DNA of 8,928 nt from Clostridium fallax. GTDB taxonomy: Bacteria; Bacillota; Clostridia; Clostridiales; Clostridiaceae. This document shows positions 1 through 6,875 of the stretch, piece by piece; position 1 is the stretch's first letter, and each line of letters starts with the position of its first letter. A program made the position numbers and the translations under genes. The stretch is from assembly GCF_900129365.1 (NCBI RefSeq), contig NZ_FQVM01000044.1, positions 1-8,928 of the forward strand, in the 5' to 3' direction. The notes under the pieces were generated by a model. It was given only the letters and a program-made list of their open reading frames with translations, was not told where the DNA came from and made no database searches.

Positions 1-48
1 AAGCACGCCGCCAGCGTTCGTCCTGAGCCAGGATCAAACTCTCAATTT
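1..48 (-). rRNA. rrs: 16S ribosomal RNA, 5' end only (partial)
   Basis: Read on the minus strand, this stretch contains the universal 16S start AGAGTTTGATCCTGGCTCAG followed by GACGAACGCTGGCGGCGTGC, which is near-invariant at the 5' end of bacterial 16S rRNA. The mature 5' end is placed at about 48 by analogy with the AAATTG start of other 16S rRNAs. The rest of the gene and operon lie to the left of the window. The GACGAACGCTGG variant is common in Clostridium cluster I. C. perfringens, from memory, has GATGAACG at this point, so it is a less likely host. Confidence 0.98.
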
Positions 49-91
49 AAAAAGCTTAATCTTTACTCATATAAAAGAATTGCTGGTTTAA

Positions 92-109
92 AAAATCTTA
101 AAAGATTTT
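92..109 (-). repeat. Perfect 18-bp palindrome in the pre-16S leader
   Basis: AAAATCTTAAAAGATTTT is its own reverse complement and lies between the boxA-like element and the 16S 5' end. In the precursor RNA it could form a short hairpin. Pre-16S leaders usually also hold one strand of the long RNase III processing stem, but its partner would be beyond the 16S 3' end, outside this window, so that cannot be tested here. Confidence 0.4.
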
Positions 110-121
110 GTAAGTTTCTCT

Positions 122-142
122 CTGTTTAATTTTCAAAGACCA
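122..142 (-). promoter_or_regulatory. boxA-like rRNA antitermination element
   Basis: On the minus strand the leader reads TGGTCTTTGAAAATTAAAC, matching the boxA-type sequence (TGxTCTTTGAAAACTAAAC) found in Bacillus and Clostridium rRNA leaders. There it loads Nus factors for rRNA antitermination. It lies between the promoter at 180-208 and the 16S 5' end at about 48, as expected. The identification is from sequence similarity and position. Confidence 0.65.
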
Positions 143-207
143 AGTTTTTGTTTTCTTGTCACATCTTGGCGACTTCTTTATCTTATCACCAAGTTTTTTT
201 CTTGTCA
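139..207 (-). repeat. Direct repeat of rRNA promoter sequence (two copies)
   Basis: Two near-identical segments lie on the minus strand. One, at 188-207, spans most of the -35 (TGACA) and the spacer of the working promoter. The other, at 139-161, is TGACAAGAAAA plus CAA plus AAACTTGGT. They share TGACAAGAAAA and AAACTTGGT and differ only by three extra bases. The downstream copy keeps GTGACA in the -35 position, but TCTTTG sits where its -10 should be, and it runs into the boxA-like element. It therefore looks like a duplicated and disabled promoter, or a conserved leader motif. Confidence 0.6.
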
Positions 208-208
208 A
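180..208 (-). promoter_or_regulatory. rRNA operon promoter (sigma-A type)
   Basis: The -35 TTGACA is at 208-203 and the -10 TAAGAT at 185-180, with a 17-bp spacer, on the minus strand. This is a near-consensus housekeeping promoter. The predicted start of transcription is near 173, giving a leader of about 125 bases before mature 16S. AT-rich sequence lies upstream of the -35, as is usual for strong rRNA promoters. Further promoters may lie upstream: AAGTCACCAA at 271-262 resembles AAGTCGCCAA at 175-166. No second good -35/-10 pair was found. Confidence 0.8.
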
Positions 209-299
209 TACTTTTTTGAATTTGCTGAAAAACTCAATTAATTGACATTTTGTTGTTTTCTTTGGTGACTTGCACCGAACAACGAAATCTATAATATCA

Positions 300-1030
300 T
301 GATTATTATATTACCCTTTCATAAACACACATATATATACTAAAATATCTATTATTTTTATTATTTTTCTTTATTTTTCTTAAAATTTCTTATAAAGATA
401 CGCTAGGATTAGTTTATTTTTAAATACTATAGATAATATTAAATTTATAGCATTTATTGAATACTTTATATAAAATTCTCTAGTAAAAAACCTATAATTA
501 TTAAACTATACCCTTATATTAATTTTCCTATTTATAAATACTACACTTCTTATAATAACTAATATATTTTTTATATTTTTAACTTTTCTCTATATCATTA
601 TTTAAAGTAAATCCTTATTATGGTTAGTTCATAAATAATTATAAAATATTAATTTAATAGTTTATAAAACTAATATTTATATACATATTAAAAATAATAA
701 TATTTAAATTTATATAAAGAGCTATAAGTTATTAAGAATATAATATAAAACTTAAAAATTTCTCTTAATTTCATAATATAAATATTAAATATAAGTTCTC
801 TATTCATTATGATATTATTTTATTCCACATAATATATACTTTTAAAATTCTCTTTTCAAAATAATTTTTTGAAAAACTTATATAATTTTACTTATTAATA
901 CTTTTTATTATTATAAATCTAAATCTTTTTATACTTTAATTATTTTTATAAATCATATTTTAATACTTATTATGTTTCTCTAAAAAAATAACCAATTTTA
1001 GGATATATTGACCTTTTCTATAAAGAATAA
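300..1030. other. AT-rich intergenic region without a recognisable gene
   Basis: About 730 bases separate the divergent rRNA operon and permease promoters. The stretch is very AT-rich, has stops in all frames and shows no tRNA, riboswitch core or insertion-sequence end. Two things can be pointed to. TTCTCT recurs at 476, 586, 760, 796, 848 and 976, and also at 116 in the rRNA leader. A 9-bp inverted repeat, TTTTCAAAA/TTTTGAAAA, lies at 853-861 and 867-875. Neither has a known role. The region may simply be spacer between a very strong operon and its neighbour. Confidence 0.6.
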
Positions 1031-1060
1031 TTGATATTTTGTATAACTTTATGATATGAT
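1031..1060 (+). promoter_or_regulatory. Promoter of the GntP-family permease gene
   Basis: TTGATA at 1031-1036 and TATGAT at 1055-1060 are separated by 18 bp and resemble a sigma-A promoter. Transcription would start near 1067, leaving a leader of about 40 bases. This placement also excludes the in-frame ATG at 1056 as the start codon, because it lies inside the -10 box. No operator could be identified. Confidence 0.6.
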
Positions 1061-1093
1061 TTTTTATGTTAAAATTCATATATTGAAAAATGA

Positions 1094-1101
1094 AAAGGTG
1101 G
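1094..1101 (+). promoter_or_regulatory. Ribosome binding site that fixes the permease start
   Basis: AAAGGTGG lies five bases before the ATG at 1107. The in-frame ATG at 1056 has no such site, so translation is assigned to 1107. Confidence 0.8.
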
Positions 1102-1106
1102 TTATT

Positions 1107-2363
1107 ATGGCAGAAATCAGTACCTTAGGGGCCATTATTGGATTAATATTTGCTATATTTCTTATTTTTAAGAAAGTGAATCCTGTTTACGCTATGATTG
1201 GCGGTGCCTTAGCTGGTGGAGTTTTAGGGGGAGTGCCTCTACCAACAACGGTTAATATATTAATTCAAGGTGCCCAGAGCATAGTACCTGCAGTAATTAG
1301 AGTTTTAGCTGCTGGTATTTTTGCAGGAGTAATAATAGAAACTGGAGCAGCTGATAAAATTGCTGATACGATTATGAAAGCATTAGGTGAAAAGCTATCA
1401 ATATTAGCAATAATATTATCTTCAGCTATAATTTGCGGAGTTGGTGTAGCACTACCTGTTGCTGTTATTACCGTAGCTCCTATAGCATTAATATTAGGAG
1501 AAAAGGCTAATCTCTCCAAAGCATCTGTATTACTTGCTATTCTTGGTGGAGGAAAATCTGGAAACATAATGTCTCCAAATCCAAACACAATAGCAATAGC
1601 TGATGGTTTTCACTTAAGTTTATCTACTGTTATGATAAATGCTGGTGTTCCAGCATTATTTGGGGTCATAGCTACATATTTTATTGCTAGTTTCCTAAAA
1701 AATAAAGGACAAGTTATTAGGCTAGAGCATTCACTACAACAAGAAAAATCAATGCCTTCCTTTCATCTTGCTATTTTAGGGCCTCTAGTTGTAGTTGGAT
1801 TATTAATATTAAATTCAATTTTTAAATTAAGCTTAGATTCTATGGTAATTCTTCCATTAGGAGGAATAGCTGCAACTATTGCTATGAAAAAGAAGAATCA
1901 TTTTCTTGACTATTGTACTAGTGGTTTAAACAAAATGACTGGAGCCGCTATTCTTTTATTAGGAACTGGTACATTAGCTGGTGTAATATCTCATTCGTCT
2001 TTGAGCAATACTATAATTAACTTATTAGGTAGCTTTGGAATACCTGGAATATTACTTTCATCTATATCAGGTATTTTAATGGGAGGTGCATCTGCATCAA
2101 TCACAGGAGGTTCTGTTATAACTAGTACAGTATTTAGCCAACCAATACTTAATATGGGTATTAATCCTATAGGCGCTGCTGAAATGGTTCATACCGGTGT
2201 TTCTGTAATAGATGATTTACCCCACGGTAATCTATTCCATATAAGTGCTTCAAGTGTAAATTATAATATTAAACAAAGAATGAAACTTATTCCTTTTGAA
2301 TTACTTATAGGCTTAACTATGAATATAGTTGCCACAATATTATTTGGATTTTATTTAGCTTAA
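1107..2363 (+). CDS. GntP-family permease (gluconate/organic acid:H+ symporter)
   Basis: This 418-residue inner-membrane transporter belongs to the GntP family, which imports gluconate and related sugar acids or D-glycerate with protons. It is almost wholly hydrophobic, with about a dozen membrane segments. The family hallmarks are visible: GGGKSGNIMSPNPNTIA at residues 147-163, the GASASITGGSVI stretch at 327-338, and VIDDLPHG at 367-374, with hydrophilic loops near 200-217 and 260-275. The start at ATG 1107 is chosen for its AAAGGTGG site; an upstream ATG at 1056 would add 17 residues but lies in the promoter. The gene is alone, with its own promoter and terminator. No gluconate or glycerate kinase is next to it, so the substrate cannot be named. 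The family is confident; the substrate is unknown. Confidence 0.93.
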   Translation: MAEISTLGAIIGLIFAIFLIFKKVNPVYAMIGGALAGGVLGGVPLPTTVNILIQGAQSIVPAVIRVLAAGIFAGVIIETGAADKIADTIMKALGEKLSILAIILSSAIICGVGVALPVAVITVAPIALILGEKANLSKASVLLAILGGGKSGNIMSPNPNTIAIADGFHLSLSTVMINAGVPALFGVIATYFIASFLKNKGQVIRLEHSLQQEKSMPSFHLAILGPLVVVGLLILNSIFKLSLDSMVILPLGGIAATIAMKKKNHFLDYCTSGLNKMTGAAILLLGTGTLAGVISHSSLSNTIINLLGSFGIPGILLSSISGILMGGASASITGGSVITSTVFSQPILNMGINPIGAAEMVHTGVSVIDDLPHGNLFHISASSVNYNIKQRMKLIPFELLIGLTMNIVATILFGFYLA

Positions 2364-2389
2364 AAAATCATATATTAAGCAAAGATTTT

Positions 2390-2426
2390 AAAGGGCATTA
2401 AGTTTATAGTTGCCCTTTTTTATTTT
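2390..2426 (+). terminator. Rho-independent terminator of the permease gene, shared with the converging gene
   Basis: AAAGGGCA (2390-2397) pairs with TGCCCTTT (2411-2418) around a 13-base loop and is followed by TTTATTTTTT, a clear intrinsic terminator for plus-strand transcripts. The stop codon of the converging minus-strand gene (2404-2406) lies in the loop, and that gene's last codons form one arm of the stem. On the minus strand the hairpin is followed only by AAAATCTTTG, so it would be a weaker terminator in that direction. Confidence 0.85.
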
Positions 2427-2994
2427 TTAAATTTATACAATTTATATTTAAATTATTTTTTTCTGCTAAATCTTTGTATAAATCAATAAATTTCATATTA
2501 TCAAAAAATATAGGAAATTTCATATTATAATTTCCCCATAATGTACAAGGAAACTTTGTAAAATATATTGTTGAAAAGAATAATTCTCTTGTATTTAATT
2601 TAACTATAAAAGGAATTAAATTATAGTCTAATTGAAAATATATATTTTTTTTATCTATAAAATCTATCTGGTCTTTTAATATTTCTTTATCTCCTTCTTC
2701 TAATAAAGAATATAAATTTTTTATCTCCTCTTCATTTAATTTATTTAAATAAAAATCTATTATTACTTTATCACAATCATTTAAAATGCATGCTTCTTCT
2801 ATAAATCTTATAAAGTTCTTTTCTATATTTTCTTTAGATTGAAATTCTCTATTATTTTCTAAAATTCCATTTGTAAAATTATTAAATCCTACATCTATAT
2901 TAGAAAATTTTATCTTTACTATATTGTTAAATTCATCACTAGATACAGCCTTTAAAATCTTAGAATATTTATTATCCAATATTACCACCTTCAT
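2404..2994 (-). CDS. Hypothetical protein, 196 residues, family not recognised
   Basis: I do not recognise this protein. It is soluble-looking, with no signal peptide or membrane segment, and rich in Asn, Lys, Ile, Phe and acidic residues. An alternating hydrophobic start (MKVVILD) suggests a beta strand. A helical, charged middle follows (about 55-105), then an aromatic-rich stretch at 138-165 containing FTKFPCTLWGNY. The four cysteines (69, 74, 150, 186) form no zinc motif. The ATG at 2994 has a poor ribosome site. AAGGTGG, inside codons 2-4, is well placed five bases before a TTG at 2979, which would give a 191-residue protein. The gene follows the LtaS-like gene on the same strand, but a 15-bp hairpin separates them. 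Its base composition matches its neighbours. The gene is likely real; its function is unknown. Confidence 0.75.
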   Translation of the reverse strand: MKVVILDNKYSKILKAVSSDEFNNIVKIKFSNIDVGFNNFTNGILENNREFQSKENIEKNFIRFIEEACILNDCDKVIIDFYLNKLNEEEIKNLYSLLEEGDKEILKDQIDFIDKKNIYFQLDYNLIPFIVKLNTRELFFSTIYFTKFPCTLWGNYNMKFPIFFDNMKFIDLYKDLAEKNNLNINCINLKNKKGQL

Positions 2995-3006
2995 CTTTTA
3001 AATAAT

Positions 3007-3043
3007 AAAGGATATTAATAGTTTTGTTCTATTAATATCCTTT
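3007..3043 (-). terminator. 15-bp perfect hairpin, probable terminator of the LtaS-like gene
   Basis: AAAGGATATTAATAG (3007-3021) and CTATTAATATCCTTT (3029-3043) are exact complements around a seven-base loop. It lies 78 bases after the stop of the LtaS-like gene. On the minus strand it is followed by ATTATTTAAAAG and on the plus strand by TATAATACT, so neither side has a strong run of T. It ends only 12 bases before the ATG of the next gene at 2994, so it could instead act as an attenuator or stabilising leader hairpin for that gene. Confidence 0.6.
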
Positions 3044-3120
3044 TATAATACTATAAACTATATTATTATAGAAAATCTATAATTAATAGAAAATATCATG
3101 GATTAACTTCATATATTTAC

Positions 3121-5121
3121 TTATTTTAAATATATAGAGTTAGATTCACTTAATACTTTATCATACTTACCTATCTGACCAACTCTTATACTTTTTATAT
3201 TGGATATTTTATTTGCTGCTATTAAGGTATTTTCATCTTTAAATTCTGTATCTAAAATTTTACCATTAATTATTATCTTACTGGAATTTGTGAAATTTTG
3301 TCCATTAATTATAATATTTTCACCTTCTATTATATAGTTATCTATTTTTATTTCATCTAATCCTAATTTTAAATCGCTTTTACTATAGATATTTTTACCA
3401 TCTACAATATATTTATCTCCAAAAAGAATATCATATTGTAATTTTTCAAATCTATCTTGATAGTCATCTTTATCCACATATATATCATGGAATGTAGGTA
3501 CTATTCCACCTCTAAATCCAATAGAATTTAAAATTTTATACCCTAATTGATATGCTTCAATATCTCTTTCCTCTTTACTTAATCCTATATTATCCCATAT
3601 AAAATATTCACTTTTATACATTTCCTTACCCTTTATAGGTGAATCTTCTCTATTTAAAATATCTAAAGATGGTAAATGATCAGAAAACATTGCAACTACT
3701 GTTGGCTCGTCTATACTTTTTATATGATTTATTAACTCATTAATATATTTATCAACACCTTTTAATTTTTCTATATAAAACTGTATCTGATTTTTATCTT
3801 CTAAAGATATATCTCCATCTATTATATAGTCTTCTCCCTTATATTCTTTATCATAGCCTCCATGACTTTCTACAGTTATATTATATATGAATTGAGGTTC
3901 ATTTTGTAATAAAAGCTTTTTTATAGAATCCATATTTAATAGATCTTCTGGATAATAAATAGAAAGATCATTTTTAGGTTTATCCATGTACTCCATAGAA
4001 ATATAATTATTAAATCCTAAATTAGAAAATATAATATCTCTGTCATAAAAATTTCCTTCATAATTATGAACTACAGTATTGTTATATCCTTTATCCCCTA
4101 ATATATAAGCAAGACTTTCTACCGGTTCTTTCTTTAAAATATTATTATTGGGAATTTCTCCTACAGCTAAAAAATCAGTATTTAATCCTGTTAAAACCTC
4201 AAATTCACTTCTAACAGTTCCCCCACCAAAGGTTGGTACATCTAAATAACCATGAGTTGATGTGTTGTAAAGATACCTAAAATTAGGTATAGGGTCACTT
4301 TTAAAATTTACTCCCTTAAGCCTACAAGGATCAAAAAATGATTCTAATTGAACTATTATTATATTAGGCTTTATTATATTTATATTATTATCTTCTTTAC
4401 TATCACTTAACTTAGCTAATCCATTTGTTTCTATCATTTTATCTTTTATTTCTTGAATATACTCTTTATTATAGTTTTCTGGCTCTTTTATTTTAAATCC
4501 ACTGGCAGTATATAAAAATGAATATAAAAATCCATTTTCTTTATAAGTACTTGGCATATCCCATCTATATATCTTTAGATTTTCAGTGTTTTTATTATAA
4601 ATAAGTGTAAAACTTGTTATAAAGATAACAGGTATTATAATTATTAAATATTTAAAATTCACAATTTTTCCTGGTTTATTATCAACCTTCCATAAAAAGA
4701 TACTAATTACAAATATAATTAGAAGAAAAATTATAATTGCAATAATAGATTTTAAATTAACATAATTTCCTACTATAGCTATTCCATCTTTAAAAGAATA
4801 TAAGTCTGCCCATGTTAAAGGAGTTCCCCTTAATTTTTTTAAAATCATACTTATTATATATAATGATCCTAATATAATTGATATAATTCCATAAAAAAAT
4901 CTTCTTTTTTTAAATATAAATATTATAGATGTAGCTGTTAAAATCATAAAATAATTTAAAAGGAATACTGAAAATCTATCTTTAATAAACCTAATTGTTT
5001 CATATATTGAAGCTCTAGTTATAGATTCTAAAATAAATGTAAGTAAAAATCCTAAAATTAACCAAGTAATAATTTCCTTAATATTATAATCATCAATAAT
5101 TTTTTTCTTTTTCTCTATCAC
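3121..5121 (-). CDS. LtaS-like membrane sulfatase / phosphoglycerol transferase with TIG-like C-terminal domain
   Basis: This 666-residue envelope enzyme belongs to the lipoteichoic acid synthase (MdoB/LtaS) branch of the alkaline phosphatase-sulfatase superfamily, which transfers glycerol phosphate from phosphatidylglycerol to a surface polymer. Five membrane segments lie at about 16-36, 50-70, 74-96, 122-145 and 157-176. The extracellular catalytic domain spans about 250-550. Expected catalytic residues are visible: E260 in VQLESFF, the nucleophile T302 in GGGTVRSEFEVLTG, H420 in TVESHGGY, and D481-H482 in FSDHLPSL. R361 in FYDRD matches the LtaS substrate-binding Arg, with Tyr in place of Trp two residues before it. 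Residues about 590-666 resemble a TIG/Ig-like domain (IINGQNF, SSKIIINGK). The start is GTG, with GGAGGT five bases upstream. The exact polymer made is not known. Confidence 0.88.
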   Translation of the reverse strand: MIEKKKKIIDDYNIKEIITWLILGFLLTFILESITRASIYETIRFIKDRFSVFLLNYFMILTATSIIFIFKKRRFFYGIISIILGSLYIISMILKKLRGTPLTWADLYSFKDGIAIVGNYVNLKSIIAIIIFLLIIFVISIFLWKVDNKPGKIVNFKYLIIIIPVIFITSFTLIYNKNTENLKIYRWDMPSTYKENGFLYSFLYTASGFKIKEPENYNKEYIQEIKDKMIETNGLAKLSDSKEDNNINIIKPNIIIVQLESFFDPCRLKGVNFKSDPIPNFRYLYNTSTHGYLDVPTFGGGTVRSEFEVLTGLNTDFLAVGEIPNNNILKKEPVESLAYILGDKGYNNTVVHNYEGNFYDRDIIFSNLGFNNYISMEYMDKPKNDLSIYYPEDLLNMDSIKKLLLQNEPQFIYNITVESHGGYDKEYKGEDYIIDGDISLEDKNQIQFYIEKLKGVDKYINELINHIKSIDEPTVVAMFSDHLPSLDILNREDSPIKGKEMYKSEYFIWDNIGLSKEERDIEAYQLGYKILNSIGFRGGIVPTFHDIYVDKDDYQDRFEKLQYDILFGDKYIVDGKNIYSKSDLKLGLDEIKIDNYIIEGENIIINGQNFTNSSKIIINGKILDTEFKDENTLIAANKISNIKSIRVGQIGKYDKVLSESNSIYLK

Positions 5122-5126
5122 TTACT

Positions 5127-5132
5127 ACCTCC
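5127..5132 (-). promoter_or_regulatory. Ribosome binding site supporting a GTG start
   Basis: GGAGGT on the minus strand, with a five-base gap to the GTG at 5121-5119, is a near-perfect site. No in-frame ATG nearby has a comparable one, so the GTG is taken as the start of the LtaS-like gene. Confidence 0.8.
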
Positions 5133-5280
5133 AATAATTTAATTGTTTCATTATTTTATCATAAATAAAAAAATTTTGTTAGAATTTATTATTTTTTTAT
5201 ATTTATTATCATAATAAAATATTTTCTTTTATAAATTTAAAAATCTCTTAATATAATAAAATATATATTAATGTAATGAT

Positions 5281-5338
5281 CCCTATAATAAATTTATAGA
5301 TAATTATATAAAAATTAAGACCATATAATAAATTTATA
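5281..5338. repeat. Two 18-bp direct repeats, 40 bp apart
   Basis: CCCTATAATAAATTTATA (5281-5298) and CCATATAATAAATTTATA (5321-5338) differ at one base. Each contains the palindrome ATAAATTTAT. The spacing of 40 bp is close to four helical turns. They lie about 160-220 bp upstream of the LtaS-like start. They may be operator sites or chance AT-rich similarity. Confidence 0.45.
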
Positions 5339-5349
5339 TAAAAATAACT

Positions 5350-5383
5350 CTATAAAATATGTAAGTTAAAATCAATTTTATAG
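5350..5383 (-). terminator. Weak AT-rich inverted repeat, possible terminator of the glycosidase gene
   Basis: CTATAAAAT (5350-5358) and ATTTTATAG (5375-5383) can form a 9-bp stem around a 16-base loop, about 83 bases after the GH1 stop codon. On the minus strand it is followed by AGTTATTTTTAT. The stem has only one G-C pair, so this is a weak candidate, offered because no better terminator is present. Confidence 0.3.
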
Positions 5384-5465
5384 TTTTCTTTTTATTTTAA
5401 ACTTATTATACAGTCTTTTACCTTTAAAAATATACTTTAAATCTAAAAATTTATCTTAAAAAATT

Positions 5466-6875
5466 TTATAGTTCTTCTCCTCTTGTTTCAATTATCTTTT
5501 TATACCAATGAAATGATAGTTTCTTTTTTCTATTTAAATTATTCTTATGATCTACATATATAAATCCATATTGCTTTTTAAATCCATTAAGCCAACTTAA
5601 TAAATCTATAACTGACCAAGCAAAGTATCCTTTTAAATTTATTCCTTCTTTTATCGCTTCTTTAACAACTTTTAAATGAGCTTCTATATATTTAATTCTT
5701 GGAACATCTACTATAACATCATCAATAATAGGGTCTTCATCTCCTAAACCATTCTCCGTTATATATAGTTTTATATCACCATATCTTTCTTTTAACATTC
5801 TTAATCCATCTAAAAATCCTTCCGGTGATATTTCCCATCCCCATTTAGTGTATGTTTTATCTTCCATCATTACTGTTTTGTATACACTATCAAAGGATAT
5901 ATTACCCGGTCTACCTGTTGATTTTTCTCTATCCATTTCTATTATCTTTACAACTTCAGTATTATTCTCTACCCTCTGAGGTTGATAATAATTTAATCCA
6001 ATAAAATCATTTTTTTCTGCATTATCTTTTAATAGTTGCAACTCATCATCAGTCCAATATGGAGTAAGCCCTTTGTTTTTTAAATCATTAACTACGTATT
6101 CTGGATATTCTCCTTTTAATATAGGATCATAATACCAAAAAGTCTCATAATAATTTGCATGACTTGCAGCTATTAAGTTTTCTTCTTTATCATCAACGCT
6201 AAAAGCTGGATTAAAAACATGAGTTATTCCTATTTCACCATATTGCTTTAACTCCTTATATTTTTTAACTGCTTTAGCATGAGCTACAAATACATTATGA
6301 GTTGCATCAAAATATTCTTTTTGCGCATTTATTTTACCTGGTGGATGAGCTCCAGTTATGTAACCTAATTTACAAAACATTATAGTCTCATTAAAAGTTA
6401 TCCAATGCTTAACTCTATCACCAAAAGCCTTGAAACAAACTTCTGCATAATTTACAAAGGCTTCAATAGTTTCTTTATTTGTCCATCCACCTTTCTCTTC
6501 TAAGCTTTGAGGTAAATCCCAATGATATAATGTAACGAAAGGGACTATTCCATATTTTAAGCACTCATCTATTAATCCATTATAAAAATCTATTCCCATC
6601 TCATTTATTTTACCATTACCATCAGGTATAATTCTCGGCCAGGAAATAGAAAATCTATATGATTCTAATCCCATTTCTGCCATTAATTTAACATCTTCTT
6701 TATATCTATTATAATGATCTACTGCAATATCACCATTTGTACCCTCAAAAGTTTTACCAGGAATTTTAGAAAAAATATCCCAATTACTTAATCCTTTTCC
6801 ATCCTTATCCCAAGCACCTTCTACTTGATATGCTGCTGATGCTGCTCCAAATAAAAAATCTTTTGGAAACTTCAT
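5466..6875 (-). CDS. 6-phospho-beta-glycosidase, GH1 family (probably 6-phospho-beta-glucosidase)
   Basis: This 469-residue cytoplasmic GH1 enzyme splits phosphorylated beta-glycosides (such as cellobiose-6-P or salicin-6-P) delivered by a PTS. Visible landmarks are the N-terminal signature FLFGAASAAYQVEG (residues 7-20), Q17, H118 in YHWD, N162 and the acid/base E163 in TFNE, and the nucleophile E374 in ITENG. The phosphate-binding triad S427, K434 and Y436 (SWLNGFKKQYG) replaces the Glu that binds the sugar hydroxyls in non-phospho enzymes, which argues for a phosphorylated substrate. W428 after the Ser is, from memory, more usual in 6-phospho-galactosidases, so galactoside activity is possible. 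The ATG at 6875 follows AGGAGG with a six-base gap. No PTS permease or antiterminator gene lies beside it. The length is normal for the family. Confidence 0.92.
   Translation of the reverse strand: MKFPKDFLFGAASAAYQVEGAWDKDGKGLSNWDIFSKIPGKTFEGTNGDIAVDHYNRYKEDVKLMAEMGLESYRFSISWPRIIPDGNGKINEMGIDFYNGLIDECLKYGIVPFVTLYHWDLPQSLEEKGGWTNKETIEAFVNYAEVCFKAFGDRVKHWITFNETIMFCKLGYITGAHPPGKINAQKEYFDATHNVFVAHAKAVKKYKELKQYGEIGITHVFNPAFSVDDKEENLIAASHANYYETFWYYDPILKGEYPEYVVNDLKNKGLTPYWTDDELQLLKDNAEKNDFIGLNYYQPQRVENNTEVVKIIEMDREKSTGRPGNISFDSVYKTVMMEDKTYTKWGWEISPEGFLDGLRMLKERYGDIKLYITENGLGDEDPIIDDVIVDVPRIKYIEAHLKVVKEAIKEGINLKGYFAWSVIDLLSWLNGFKKQYGFIYVDHKNNLNRKKKLSFHWYKKIIETRGEEL

Larger units (their letters stand above)
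5133..5465. other. AT-rich intergenic region between the two minus-strand enzyme genes
   Basis: About 330 bases without a gene. It should hold the promoter of the LtaS-like gene. TATGAT on the minus strand at about 5164-5159 could be a -10, but I find no convincing -35 for it. It also contains a pair of 18-bp direct repeats (5281-5298, 5321-5338) and an AT-only inverted repeat (5350-5383), listed separately. Confidence 0.5.

Noticed and set aside
853..875. 9-bp inverted repeat as a terminator
   Set aside because: The stem is almost all A-T, no gene ends near it, and there is no T run after it.
300..1030. Riboswitch, CRISPR array or small gene in the long AT-rich spacer
   Set aside because: No regularly spaced repeats, no conserved riboswitch core and no ribosome site with an open frame were found.
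1056..1106. Earlier in-frame start for the permease
   Set aside because: This ATG overlaps the predicted -10 box and lacks a ribosome site; the ATG at 1107 has AAAGGTGG.
1265..1588. 107-codon open frame on the minus strand
   Set aside because: It lies wholly within the GntP permease gene in the antisense direction, has no ribosome site, and its translation is a composition artefact of the opposite strand.
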